In this document: positions 7,589-15,204 of the stretch, in pieces
Numbering within the stretch: position 1 is the first letter of the stretch
Layout: each line of letters opens with the position of its first letter
NCBI GenBank assembly: GCA_012271125.1
Contig: JAAXHB010000048.1
Location: 1-23,442, forward strand
Reading direction: 5' to 3'
From: Actinomycetota bacterium
GTDB lineage: Bacteria > Actinomycetota > Acidimicrobiia > Acidimicrobiales > Aldehydirespiratoraceae
Length of the DNA: 23,442 nt
Made by a program: the position numbers and the translations under genes
The notes under the pieces: generated by a model
The model's input: the letters and a program-made list of their open reading frames with translations, nothing else
What the model was told of the DNA's origin: nothing
The model's database searches: none

Positions 7589-8833
7589 ATGGAATACATA
7601 CCTGTTTTTGTACTGCTGCTCGGTGTCGGCATCCTTATTGGAATCCTCATTCGCCAAAGTGCTGTGAAGTCTGCTCGTCTTGAAACCGAAGCTGCCAATT
7701 CCCGGACCCAGGACGCCGAAACCCAACTAGCGGTAAGCAAGGCCGAACTAGACAGCCAATCTCAACAAAAAGACGCTTTCAAAAGCATGGCTAGCGATGT
7801 CCTCAAGGACAGTCAAGAAGAGCTCTTGAAGCGGAACAAGGAGTTCATGGATGAGCGTGCCAAGCTCACTCACTCGGACATTAAGGGCATCGTTGCACCT
7901 GTGGATGAACGGCTTAAGGAGCTCAAGAAACAAGTTCAGGACATGGAGGAAAAACGCGAAGGTGCCTATGCGGGACTAACCACTCAGGTAGGCCAGTTGA
8001 GTGATCTAGCTGGTGGGTTGCGGGATGTGATGAAGTCCGGCAGCATGCGCGGTAGTTGGGGTGAACAGCATCTTGCGAACGTCTTGGAGATGTCGGGACT
8101 CACCAGCCATGTCGACTACGACACCCAAGTCCACATTAAGGATCCCGACACCCAGAAAGGTCTGCGCCCAGATGCGGTAATAACTATGCCAAATGGCGCT
8201 CAGGTCGTGATCGATGCCAAAACACCGCATGCTGCATATGCAGAAGCGGTCAGTTGTGACGATGACAATCAGCAACAGGCCTTGCTAAAGAAGCACGCCA
8301 CTGATTTACTTGATCACGCCAAAAAACTCAATGAGCGCAAATACCAGGACTATTTGGACGGCTCACCGGATTTCACCGTCATGTATGTGCCGACAGACCC
8401 AATGCTTGATGCTGCCATGGACGCCAAGCCTGACCTGTGGGATGAAGCACTGCGTGCACACAATGTTGTGATCGCGACGCCAGGTGTGTTGCTTGTGTTG
8501 TTGCGGACTGTGGCACTTGCCTGGCGACAACAAGAACTTCAAGAAAATGCCGACAAGATTGCCAAAGCAGGTCACGACCTCTATAAGAGCGTTAGAACAT
8601 TCTCAGAACGCTTCGAAAAAGTCGGAAGCGGATTGACTTCCGCCATAAATAGCTACAACTCCGCCGTCACATCTTTTCAAGGACAACAAGGCATAGCACG
8701 ACGCGCTATTACTTTGCAGGAACTTGGTGCCGTGCCCGCAACTGATGACCCGATTGCGGACATCGAGCAAGTGACCAAGGTCGCTGAAAGCGTTCAGGTG
8801 CTTGAAAGTGGTGAAATTGAAGCTGGGGACTAG
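7589..8833 (+). CDS. rmuC: RmuC-family membrane-anchored DNA recombination protein
   Basis: 414 residues. One transmembrane helix (about 3-21), a long coiled coil (about 25-130, rich in Gln/Lys/Glu), then the RmuC core with 'MRGSWGEQHLANVLEMSGL' (153-171). A PD-(D/E)XK-like nuclease site is visible as P194-D195 ... D209-A-K211 ('RPDAVITM' and 'VVIDAKTPH'). E. coli RmuC limits inversion at short inverted repeats; exact activity is unsettled. No Shine-Dalgarno motif precedes the ATG (the 15 bases before it are C-rich), so the message may be leaderless or start nearby. The aldolase-like gene follows after 9 bases. Confidence 0.93.
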   Translation: MEYIPVFVLLLGVGILIGILIRQSAVKSARLETEAANSRTQDAETQLAVSKAELDSQSQQKDAFKSMASDVLKDSQEELLKRNKEFMDERAKLTHSDIKGIVAPVDERLKELKKQVQDMEEKREGAYAGLTTQVGQLSDLAGGLRDVMKSGSMRGSWGEQHLANVLEMSGLTSHVDYDTQVHIKDPDTQKGLRPDAVITMPNGAQVVIDAKTPHAAYAEAVSCDDDNQQQALLKKHATDLLDHAKKLNERKYQDYLDGSPDFTVMYVPTDPMLDAAMDAKPDLWDEALRAHNVVIATPGVLLVLLRTVALAWRQQELQENADKIAKAGHDLYKSVRTFSERFEKVGSGLTSAINSYNSAVTSFQGQQGIARRAITLQELGAVPATDDPIADIEQVTKVAESVQVLESGEIEAGD

Positions 8834-8842
8834 CGGGCGATA

Positions 8843-9589
8843 ATGGTGGGGATGGGGGTGCCGTTTAGCGAGCCGGTATTGGAGGATCCGGTGGCGGAAC
8901 GGGAACGACTGCTGGAAGAACTAGCGCTTGCCTACAGGTTGTTTGCGGCAAGAAACTGGGGCGACCTCGGTGACGGGCATATAACCGTGCGCGACACAGA
9001 AAAATCCGATCATATGTGGCTCCTGCGTTTCGGGGTGTCATTCGACCAAGCCACGCCCGAAGACATGGTGCTGGTCGCACCCGGCGGCAGTGCCACACAC
9101 CGAGACGGACGAACTGCCGACATAAACATCACCGCTCACTACATCCACCATCCGCTGCACGATGCCCGACCCGACGTAGGAGCTGCAGCCCACACCCACA
9201 CCCAGTGGGGTACTCCCTTCGCATCGGAACGTCGACTATTCGAACCGATCAGTCAAGAAGCCACGATGTTTTTCGAAAATCATGCGCTTTTTGACGACGA
9301 AGAAGTGCAAATCCTCTCAGATGACGGCGGCAAACGAATCGCTCATGCTCTAGGCGACAACCGAGCCGTGATCTTGGCAAATCACGGTCTGTTGACAGTT
9401 GGTACCACTCCAGCCGATGCGGTGGGCTGGTTTTTGTTCATGGAACGTGTTGCCGAAGCTCACATGAAAACCCGCGACGCCAAGCCAATTTCAGCTGAAG
9501 GGGCACGCATCGCCCGTGACGACCTAACCAGCTTTGAGGTTGGTTGGCAAGCTTTTCGCTGGGCGGTTATGCGTCACCTAAAAAACTAA
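8843..9589 (+). CDS. Class II aldolase/adducin-family protein
   Basis: 248 residues. The fold signatures are present: 'GDGHITVR' (43-50), the zinc pair H117/H119 in 'AAAHTHTQW', and the third ligand H181 in 'LANHGLLTVG'. The position of the catalytic Glu of fuculose-phosphate aldolase (SSE...H) reads 'DINITAH' here, with Asn95 in place of Glu, a pattern shared by adducin-like members. So metal binding is likely but classical aldol cleavage is doubtful. It starts 9 bases after rmuC and may be co-transcribed. A second in-frame ATG lies 9 bases downstream. The substrate is unknown; no sugar kinase or isomerase is nearby to suggest one. Confidence 0.85.
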   Translation: MVGMGVPFSEPVLEDPVAERERLLEELALAYRLFAARNWGDLGDGHITVRDTEKSDHMWLLRFGVSFDQATPEDMVLVAPGGSATHRDGRTADINITAHYIHHPLHDARPDVGAAAHTHTQWGTPFASERRLFEPISQEATMFFENHALFDDEEVQILSDDGGKRIAHALGDNRAVILANHGLLTVGTTPADAVGWFLFMERVAEAHMKTRDAKPISAEGARIARDDLTSFEVGWQAFRWAVMRHLKN

Positions 9590-9616
9590 GAGAAAAAGAC
9601 TGAGAGAAAAAGATCG
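9589..9616. repeat. 14-bp imperfect tandem duplication
   Basis: AGAGAAAAAGACTG followed by AGAGAAAAAGATCG, 12 of 14 identical, starting at the last base of the aldolase-like stop codon. It fills the gap between convergent genes; no terminator hairpin is evident there. Confidence 0.7.
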
Positions 9617-9642
9617 GCGTTAGATAGGCACCAGTTGCGGTG

Positions 9643-10539
9643 TTACTTGGCAGCGAGCATTCGTGATGCTGCCAGAGTGTTCTGCAACAAACACGCAATC
9701 GTCATCCGACCAGTACCACCCGGCATCGGGGTAACCGCCCCTGCTACCGACTCGACACTGTCGAAGTCAACGTCGCCGACTATCCCTGACTCGCTGCGCG
9801 AAATACCTACATCAAGCACCGCTGCACCAGGCTTCACAAAATCCGCTGTTACCAGTCCAGCCATCCCCGCGGCAGCGACAACAATGTCAGCCTCGCGACA
9901 CACCGAAGCCAAATCATCGGTGCGGCTATGTGCCAAAGTCGGTGTGGCATCCACTCCCTTGCGGCCCAGCAACAGCACCTGCGGCAAACCAACCAGCGTC
10001 GAACGCCCAATCACAACCGCCTTCTTGCCAGAAGTCGCAACGTCGTAACGCTCAAGCAAACGCATCACACCCAGCGGCGTGCAAGGCACATGACCCTGTT
10101 GCCCTCGAACAAGTGCACCCATCGAACGCTGCGTCAACCCGTCCACATCCTTCTCAGGTGGCAAATGTTCCAGCACAGCGTCAGCGTCCAAGCCATCGGG
10201 TAAAGGCAACTGCACCAAGATTCCATGAACTCCTGGATCGGCAGCCAAATCAGATACCGCTGCTTCAACTTCAGCTTGAGTGGCGTCAGCACCTAACTCC
10301 ACATGGCGTGAAACCATGCCGGCTTCGGTGGCCTTGCGGTGCTTGTTGTTGACATAAATGCGGCTCGGCTTGTCGTCGCCCACCAGAACCGTCGCCAAGC
10401 ACACGTCAAGCCCTCCGCTTATCTCGGTGTTTAGCTGCGCCACGATCTCATCACGCAAGCGGTTTCCGTCCATCAAGATGGCACCGCCTGGCGTGCGTTC
10501 AAAATTATTGGCATAATTATCGGCAAAATTTTCGGTCAT
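9643..10539 (-). CDS. folD: Methylene-THF dehydrogenase / methenyl-THF cyclohydrolase
   Basis: 298 residues. Oxidises 5,10-methylene-THF with NAD(P)+ and hydrolyses methenyl-THF to 10-formyl-THF. Catalytic residues align with E. coli FolD: Y62 and K66 in 'YVNNK', Q110 in 'VQLPLP', D131 in 'EKDVDG'. 'VIGRSTLVGLP' (176-186) and 'MPGGTGRMTIACLL' mark the nucleotide-binding half. The start at 10539 has AAGGAG four to five bases upstream and is convincing, so the protein carries about 20 extra residues before 'GAILMDGNRL'. Those residues are built of a four-residue motif (NFAD-NYAN-NFER) from a 12-bp triplication. Together with fhs it turns demethylase-derived methylene-THF into formyl-THF and formate, although it is not in that operon. 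It diverges from serA. Confidence 0.96.
   Translation of the reverse strand: MTENFADNYANNFERTPGGAILMDGNRLRDEIVAQLNTEISGGLDVCLATVLVGDDKPSRIYVNNKHRKATEAGMVSRHVELGADATQAEVEAAVSDLAADPGVHGILVQLPLPDGLDADAVLEHLPPEKDVDGLTQRSMGALVRGQQGHVPCTPLGVMRLLERYDVATSGKKAVVIGRSTLVGLPQVLLLGRKGVDATPTLAHSRTDDLASVCREADIVVAAAGMAGLVTADFVKPGAAVLDVGISRSESGIVGDVDFDSVESVAGAVTPMPGGTGRMTIACLLQNTLAASRMLAAK
10504..10539 (-). repeat. 12-bp triplicate repeat inside the folD N-terminus
   Basis: Three consecutive 12-bp units on the plus strand, ATTATTGGCATA, ATTATCGGCAAA and ATTTTCGGTCAT, encode the folD N-terminal extension in frame. The stretch is AT-rich against its surroundings. Confidence 0.65.
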
Positions 10540-10593
10540 GTATCTCCTTGTCAGCCCCTAAATGTCTGACCTAAATAAACCGGCTGATTTCGT

Positions 10594-10665
10594 TAGGCTT
10601 CACCGTTCTAGGTTGCCCGAAGGCATAAGCCTAGATCGCTTCAATATCGCACGATCACATGCGAT
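10594..10665 (+). promoter_or_regulatory. Possible structured leader upstream of serA
   Basis: The 156-bp folD/serA divergent gap contains nested dyads: an outer stem TAGGCTT (10594-10600) with AAGCCTA (10627-10633), enclosing a hairpin TGCC-CGAA-GGCA (10614-10625); then a second stem ATCGCA (10646-10651) with TGCGAT (10660-10665). It ends 30 bases before the serA start. It does not match any riboswitch consensus I recognise. It may be a serA leader or simply operators. Confidence 0.35.
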
Positions 10666-10695
10666 GAGCAACCAGCAGCCTCGAGGTAACAATCA

Positions 10696-11895
10696 ATGAA
10701 AATCCTGTTCGCGGACGGAATATCTGAATCTGCTCTGACGCGTTTGCGTGAGGGCGGTGCGGAATGTGACCTCAACGCCTCACTAACCGCAGACACGCTT
10801 CCCGAACACATCGCCGGATATGACGTGCTCGTGGTTCGCAGTACCCGAGTCACCGCTGCGGCCATTGACGCCAGCACCAGTCTCGGTCTGATCGTGCGAG
10901 CCGGTGCCGGCACCAACACCATCGACTGCGAACGAGCCGCCGAGCGTGGCGTGCTGGTATGTAACGTTCCGGGCCGCAACGCCATCGCCGTGGCCGAACT
11001 CGCGCTTGGGCTGATGTTTGCCATCGACCGCCAAATCGCCTCAGCCACCGCTGATCTACGTGCCGGTGTTTGGAACAAAAAGCTCTACAGCAAGGGCAGC
11101 GGCATTTACGGCTCAAACCTCGGCATTGTTGGCATGGGTGCCATCGGCCTTGAGGTCGCCAAACGTGGCGCAGCATGCGGAATGTCCATCTTTGCGCTTG
11201 ACAATCCGAACCGTGACGCAGGCACCCGTCAGCAGCTCAAAGCTCTCAACGTTGAATACAAGCCCGACCTTAAAACCCTCTTAGCCGACAGCGACATCGT
11301 CACCTTGCATGTCCCCAGTAAGCCTGAAACAGCCAAAATGGTTAACGCCGACTTTCTCTCATCCATGAAGCCCGACGCCATCTTGATCAACACCTCCCGC
11401 GGCGAAGTCGTCGATGAAGCCGCCCTACTAAACGCCCTTAACAACACAGATTTGCGTGCCGGCCTGGACGTCTTCGACAATGAACCCACTACCCCAACCG
11501 GCGAGTTTCAATCCGAGCTAGCCGCCCATCTGAAAGTCACCGGCACGCACCACATAGGTGCGTCCACCAAGCAAGCCCAGGAAGCTGTCGCCGATGGCAC
11601 CGTCGAACTGATCCAGGCATACGCCCAGGGCACAGTGATGCACTGTGTCAACCTGCAACAAACCCCTGCCGGTGTCGACACTCTCATCGTGCGTCACGAC
11701 GACCGAGTCGGCGTGCTTGCCGAGGTGCTGCATCAGCTGCGCTCTCATGGCTTGTATATCGCCAACATGAGCAACCGTGTCTTCACCGGTTCGGTAGCTG
11801 GCATCGTCACCATCGAACTTTCCGGCGAAGTGTCTGAGTCGTTGCTTGGTGACGTTTCAAAAGTAGATGGCGTGATCCAAGCTTCGGTTCGATAG
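10696..11895 (+). CDS. serA: D-3-phosphoglycerate dehydrogenase with C-terminal ACT domain
   Basis: 399 residues. First step of serine synthesis: oxidation of 3-phosphoglycerate to 3-phosphohydroxypyruvate with NAD+. The NAD fold has G146-M-G-A-I-G151; catalytic residues are R235 ('INTSRGEVVDE'), E263 ('DVFDNEPT') and H286 ('THHIGAST', where most family members have PHIGAST). The last 75 residues ('VDTLIVRHDDRVGVLAEVLHQL' region) form an ACT domain that usually gives feedback inhibition by serine. GAGGTAA precedes the ATG. DUF1015 follows after 40 bases in the same direction. ThrH, the last step of the pathway, is encoded nearby on the other strand; the middle transaminase (serC) is not recognisable here. 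Confidence 0.93.
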   Translation: MKILFADGISESALTRLREGGAECDLNASLTADTLPEHIAGYDVLVVRSTRVTAAAIDASTSLGLIVRAGAGTNTIDCERAAERGVLVCNVPGRNAIAVAELALGLMFAIDRQIASATADLRAGVWNKKLYSKGSGIYGSNLGIVGMGAIGLEVAKRGAACGMSIFALDNPNRDAGTRQQLKALNVEYKPDLKTLLADSDIVTLHVPSKPETAKMVNADFLSSMKPDAILINTSRGEVVDEAALLNALNNTDLRAGLDVFDNEPTTPTGEFQSELAAHLKVTGTHHIGASTKQAQEAVADGTVELIQAYAQGTVMHCVNLQQTPAGVDTLIVRHDDRVGVLAEVLHQLRSHGLYIANMSNRVFTGSVAGIVTIELSGEVSESLLGDVSKVDGVIQASVR

Positions 11896-11935
11896 GCACG
11901 GCTCGGTAACAGTTGCAACACAATCAGGGAACCTG

Positions 11936-13189
11936 GTGAGCGGGCCGCTAGTAGCGCCCTTTAGCGGCTGGATGGTCAAGCCCGAATGGGCCGACAGGGT
12001 CATCAGCCGAGCCTTTGACAACATCACTCCATCGGAGCGTCGTGCAATTATCGCCGACAACCCATACAGCTATGTGAACGTCACCCGCAGTCACGAAGAC
12101 TTTGCAGACGACAAGGACTGCTCCCTAGAGCGCCTAGTAACAGCCGGCTCCGAAGCTCTGCAACGACTCCTCGACGCCGAGGTTTTTACCCCCACTGGAC
12201 GACCTGCGCTTTACCTCTACAAGATGAGCCACGAACGTGGGGAACAAACCGGCGTGATTTGCACGGTTTCTGTTGACGGTGTCGACGACGGTCGCATCCG
12301 CCTTCATGAAAACGTTCGTGAGTCTCACACTGCGCTGCTTACCGAGCATCTCCTTGGCGTTGGTGCTGCCTCAAACCCAGCAGCACTGGCCGTTCAAAGC
12401 AGCCCACAGCTGCTCAAAACCCTCAACGACATCACCTCGACGATGGAACCGGAGCTGAGCTTCGGTTCAGATGTGGTTCATCACGAGGTTTGGACAGTTC
12501 CCACTGAGCACACCCAAGAACTGCTTGATCTGTTAGAAAACGAAACCCTGTATGTGACCGACGGGCATCATCGTCTCAACGCCGGTATGCGTGCCCGTGC
12601 CGCTGCGCCAGACTCTGAACCGCTCAAGCGAACTCTTGCTGCGATTTATCCCACTGAACAGCTTGATGTTGAAGCGTTTCATCGGATCGTTGCTGACTGT
12701 CGCCACGATAAGCCATCGGAGTGTTTCGCTGCCATCGCAGAAGCCACGGGCGGACTCAAAGAAGTGGCATCTGCTGAAGAGGCAAGGCCACAGCAACGAG
12801 GTGAAGTAGGGGTTTATGTGGGCGGTGAGTGGTATCGCATGAAACTGCCCGCACCCGCAGCAGACAGCTCCGCTGTGGAAGCTTTGGACGTGGAACTTTT
12901 ACGCAACCATGTTCTTGATCCGCTCTTAGGTGCCGATGAGCTCAGCGGAACTGGAAGCGTTGATTATTTGTCTGATTTGGCAGGCACCGAAGAGCTAGTG
13001 ACACGATGCCAAGAGCACAATCGCATTGGCTTCGTGATGCATCCAGTCTCCATTGGGGAACTAATCAACGTTGCTGACGAGGATGGACGCATGCCTCCCA
13101 AGTCAAGCTTTTTCAATCCAAAGCCTCGCTCTGGGGCGTTTATGTACATGCTCGCCCGAGGCGCAACCGCCCACCTGCCAGCTAGCTAG
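11936..13189 (+). CDS. DUF1015 family protein, serA partner
   Basis: 417 residues, normal for DUF1015. Family marks: 'ALYLYKMSHERGEQTGVICTV' region (91-111), 'DGRIRLHENVRESHTALLTEHL' region (118-139), 'LYVTDGHHRLNAGM' (205-218) and the C-terminal 'PKSSFFNPKPRSGAFM'. Start GTG has AGGGA five bases upstream. DUF1015 genes often sit beside serA, as here after 40 bases. The DGHHR motif (209-213) resembles the signature of the ParB/sulfiredoxin fold found in free-serine kinases of the SerK/SbnI type, so a phosphotransfer or regulatory role in serine metabolism is a reasonable but unproven idea. Its stop overlaps that of the convergent aminotransferase by 8 bp within the palindrome CTAGCTAG. Confidence 0.88.
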   Translation: MSGPLVAPFSGWMVKPEWADRVISRAFDNITPSERRAIIADNPYSYVNVTRSHEDFADDKDCSLERLVTAGSEALQRLLDAEVFTPTGRPALYLYKMSHERGEQTGVICTVSVDGVDDGRIRLHENVRESHTALLTEHLLGVGAASNPAALAVQSSPQLLKTLNDITSTMEPELSFGSDVVHHEVWTVPTEHTQELLDLLENETLYVTDGHHRLNAGMRARAAAPDSEPLKRTLAAIYPTEQLDVEAFHRIVADCRHDKPSECFAAIAEATGGLKEVASAEEARPQQRGEVGVYVGGEWYRMKLPAPAADSSAVEALDVELLRNHVLDPLLGADELSGTGSVDYLSDLAGTEELVTRCQEHNRIGFVMHPVSIGELINVADEDGRMPPKSSFFNPKPRSGAFMYMLARGATAHLPAS

Positions 13190-14474
13190 TTGCCTCAATA
13201 GCTCCGATCAGGGCGTCACACCCTTCATCGATTTCGTCAGCGGTGGCGTTAAGCATCGGCGTGATGCGGATGACGTTGCCATAAAGGCCCCCTTTGCCGA
13301 CTAGCAGGCCGCGCTCCTTGCAACCTTCTAAGACAGCCGTCGTGCGTGCCACATCTGGCTCAATTGAATCAGGGTGAACGATCTCCAAGGCGTGCATCAA
13401 TCCCCGTCCTCGCCGTTCAGCAATCCAGTCTGTGCGATCCGCAACCGGATCAACCGCTGTGGCGAAACGCTCCCCCATCGCTAAGGCGTTGCCCTGCATG
13501 TCGTCGTCGAGCACCTTGCGAAGCGTTGCCCGTCCCGCCGCAGCGCTCAAAGGGTTGCCGCCAAAAGTGGAGAACTGCAGCGCACCGATGGCGTCAGCAA
13601 TTTCAGCACGCATCACCACACCGGCAAGAGTGATGCCGTTGCCGACGCCTTTGGCGAAGGTCAACATGTCCGGCTCGATGCCATGTGCTTGATAACCCCA
13701 GAAATGATCACCGGTGCGTCCCCAACCAGTTTGCACCTCATCGGAGATGAACAAAATCCCGTGATTGTTCAAGACCTTGCCCATAGCACCGAAGAACCCA
13801 TCCGGCGGGGTGGCAAAACCACCCACACCCTGAATTGGCTCAGCAATCATCGCCGCCGGCGAACCCATGGTCATGTCAAGAGTCTGAACTAGATCATCAA
13901 CACAGGCGTCGGTGTACTCGTCATCGGGCAGGTCACGAAACGGACTGCGCAGCCGGTAACCGCCCTGCACGAAGGTCACGTTCAACCCGGTCAGGCGCGT
14001 CGTGAGCCATGACTTGTGCGAAGTAACAGCCTGAGCCGCAAACGAGCGTCCGTGGTAGCTGTTGCGTAGAGCGAGAATCTGGTTGGAGCTGCGATAAACG
14101 GTCGCCATCAACAAGGCAGCATCGTTGGCTTCGCTGCCCGATGGCGTGAAAAATACCCGCGCATCGCTGATCCCAGATACCTTTGCCACGTCCTCAGCAA
14201 AAGCGATCATCGGCTCGCTCAAATACAGCGTGGAAGTGTGCATCACCTTTGCCGCTTGCTCCTGCACGGCGGCGACCACGCTCGGCTCGGCGTGGCCGAT
14301 CATCGTGGTTAGCACCCCGCCAAAAAAATCGAGGTATTTGTTGCCTTCGAGGTCCCACACGTAGCTGCCTTCGCCTCGGTCGATAGAAATCGGCTCGGCA
14401 TACAAGGTGTTGAGAAAGCTCGGCAGCACTGCGGCATAGCGCTGCTTGAGTTCTGCTGTTGTAGACGCTGTCAT
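13182..14474 (-). CDS. Class III aminotransferase, AGXT2-like
   Basis: 430 residues. PLP enzyme of fold type I: 'SGSEAN' (112-117) binds phosphate, D245 in 'ISDEVQTGWGRTG' contacts the PLP ring nitrogen, K275 in 'TFAKGVGNG' forms the Schiff base. 'YLDFFGGVLTTMIGH' and 'STFGGNPLSAAAG' resemble alanine-glyoxylate aminotransferase 2 and beta-aminoisobutyrate-pyruvate enzymes more than ornithine or GABA types. It could supply glycine from glyoxylate, or take the beta-amino acid products of hydantoin/pyrimidine breakdown. It lies 67 bp after thrH, at the end of the leftward hyuA-hyuB-thrH run. No strong Shine-Dalgarno motif precedes the ATG. The specific substrate pair is inferred. Confidence 0.88.
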   Translation of the reverse strand: MTASTTAELKQRYAAVLPSFLNTLYAEPISIDRGEGSYVWDLEGNKYLDFFGGVLTTMIGHAEPSVVAAVQEQAAKVMHTSTLYLSEPMIAFAEDVAKVSGISDARVFFTPSGSEANDAALLMATVYRSSNQILALRNSYHGRSFAAQAVTSHKSWLTTRLTGLNVTFVQGGYRLRSPFRDLPDDEYTDACVDDLVQTLDMTMGSPAAMIAEPIQGVGGFATPPDGFFGAMGKVLNNHGILFISDEVQTGWGRTGDHFWGYQAHGIEPDMLTFAKGVGNGITLAGVVMRAEIADAIGALQFSTFGGNPLSAAAGRATLRKVLDDDMQGNALAMGERFATAVDPVADRTDWIAERRGRGLMHALEIVHPDSIEPDVARTTAVLEGCKERGLLVGKGGLYGNVIRITPMLNATADEIDEGCDALIGAIEATS

Positions 14475-14541
14475 GAGCGCAACTCTACGGCTTTAGCAAT
14501 CCGCCCTTACAGATCGGCAGCCACTTACCTACTAACGACTA

Positions 14542-15171
14542 CTACGCGGCTTGGTCTACTAGCTCCAACAACTCGGCGTACTTGCTACAGCTAGGCAGTT
14601 GCGGGTTCTCTTCGATGACATTGGCGGGTGCGCGAAACAAGATTCCCGCATTGGCTGCAGCCAACATCGTCAAGTCGTTATAAGAGTCCCCTGAGGCAAT
14701 CACCCGATAGTTAACGCCTTGAAACGCTCGCACGCACTGAGCCTTCTGATCATCTATGCGCAGCTTGTAACCGGCGATGCGGTCGTCTTCGATTAGCAGC
14801 GTGTGGCACAGCAACGTCGGCCATCCCAGTTGCGCCATCAGCGGCTGGGCGAATTGTTCAAACGTGTCCGACAACAACACCACCGGATAACGAGAGCGCA
14901 ACGTGTCCAGGAAGTCTTTTGCTCCCGGTAAGGGTTCCAGACCGGCGATGACATCGGCGATGACCGAAAACTTGATGTCATGAGCGTCTAGAGCGTCGAT
15001 GCGACTGGTCATTAGGACGTCGTAATCAGGCTCGTCGCGGGTGGTTTGGCGCAGTTCATCGATTCCAGTGCGCTCAGCTACAGCAATCCACACCTCAGGC
15101 GTGAGCACGCCTTCGGCATCTAAAGCGACAAGTGCCTGCGACGGTTCTTGTGACAACGACTGCTCAGCCAC
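14542..15171 (-). CDS. thrH: ThrH-type phosphoserine phosphatase / homoserine phosphotransferase (HAD)
   Basis: 209 residues. Close in pattern to Pseudomonas ThrH across its whole length: 'ALDAEGVLTPEVWIAVAERTGID' region, 'TTRDEPDYDVLM', 'GWPTLLCHTL', 'GILFRAPANVI'. HAD motifs: nucleophile D18 and E20 (DAEGV), S101-D-T (motif II), K143 (motif III), G161-D-S-Y-N-D166 (motif IV). ThrH hydrolyses phosphoserine and can move the phosphate to homoserine. It therefore probably completes the serine pathway begun by SerA. The GTG start directly follows the hyuB stop (TAAGTG), with GGGG 8 bases upstream inside hyuB. The first 12 residues are extra relative to ThrH. A 17-bp repeat straddles the junction. 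Confidence 0.9.
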   Translation of the reverse strand: MAEQSLSQEPSQALVALDAEGVLTPEVWIAVAERTGIDELRQTTRDEPDYDVLMTSRIDALDAHDIKFSVIADVIAGLEPLPGAKDFLDTLRSRYPVVLLSDTFEQFAQPLMAQLGWPTLLCHTLLIEDDRIAGYKLRIDDQKAQCVRAFQGVNYRVIASGDSYNDLTMLAAANAGILFRAPANVIEENPQLPSCSKYAELLELVDQAA

Positions 15172-15204
15172 TTACATACCCCTGTTCCCACTCACATACC
15201 CCTG
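15168..15204 (-). repeat. 17-bp direct repeat at the hyuB/thrH junction
   Basis: CCACTTACATACCCCTG (15168-15184) and CCACTCACATACCCCTG (15188-15204) differ at one base, with a 20-bp period. It spans the last codons and stop of hyuB and the start of thrH. Because 20 is not a multiple of three, the duplication shifts frame and may have altered the hyuB end ('GYVSGNRGM'). Confidence 0.8.

Noticed and set aside
10594..10665. Glycine, serine or THF riboswitch before serA
   Set aside because: Stems are present but none of the conserved cores I know for those riboswitches can be recognised, so it is listed only as a possible structured leader.
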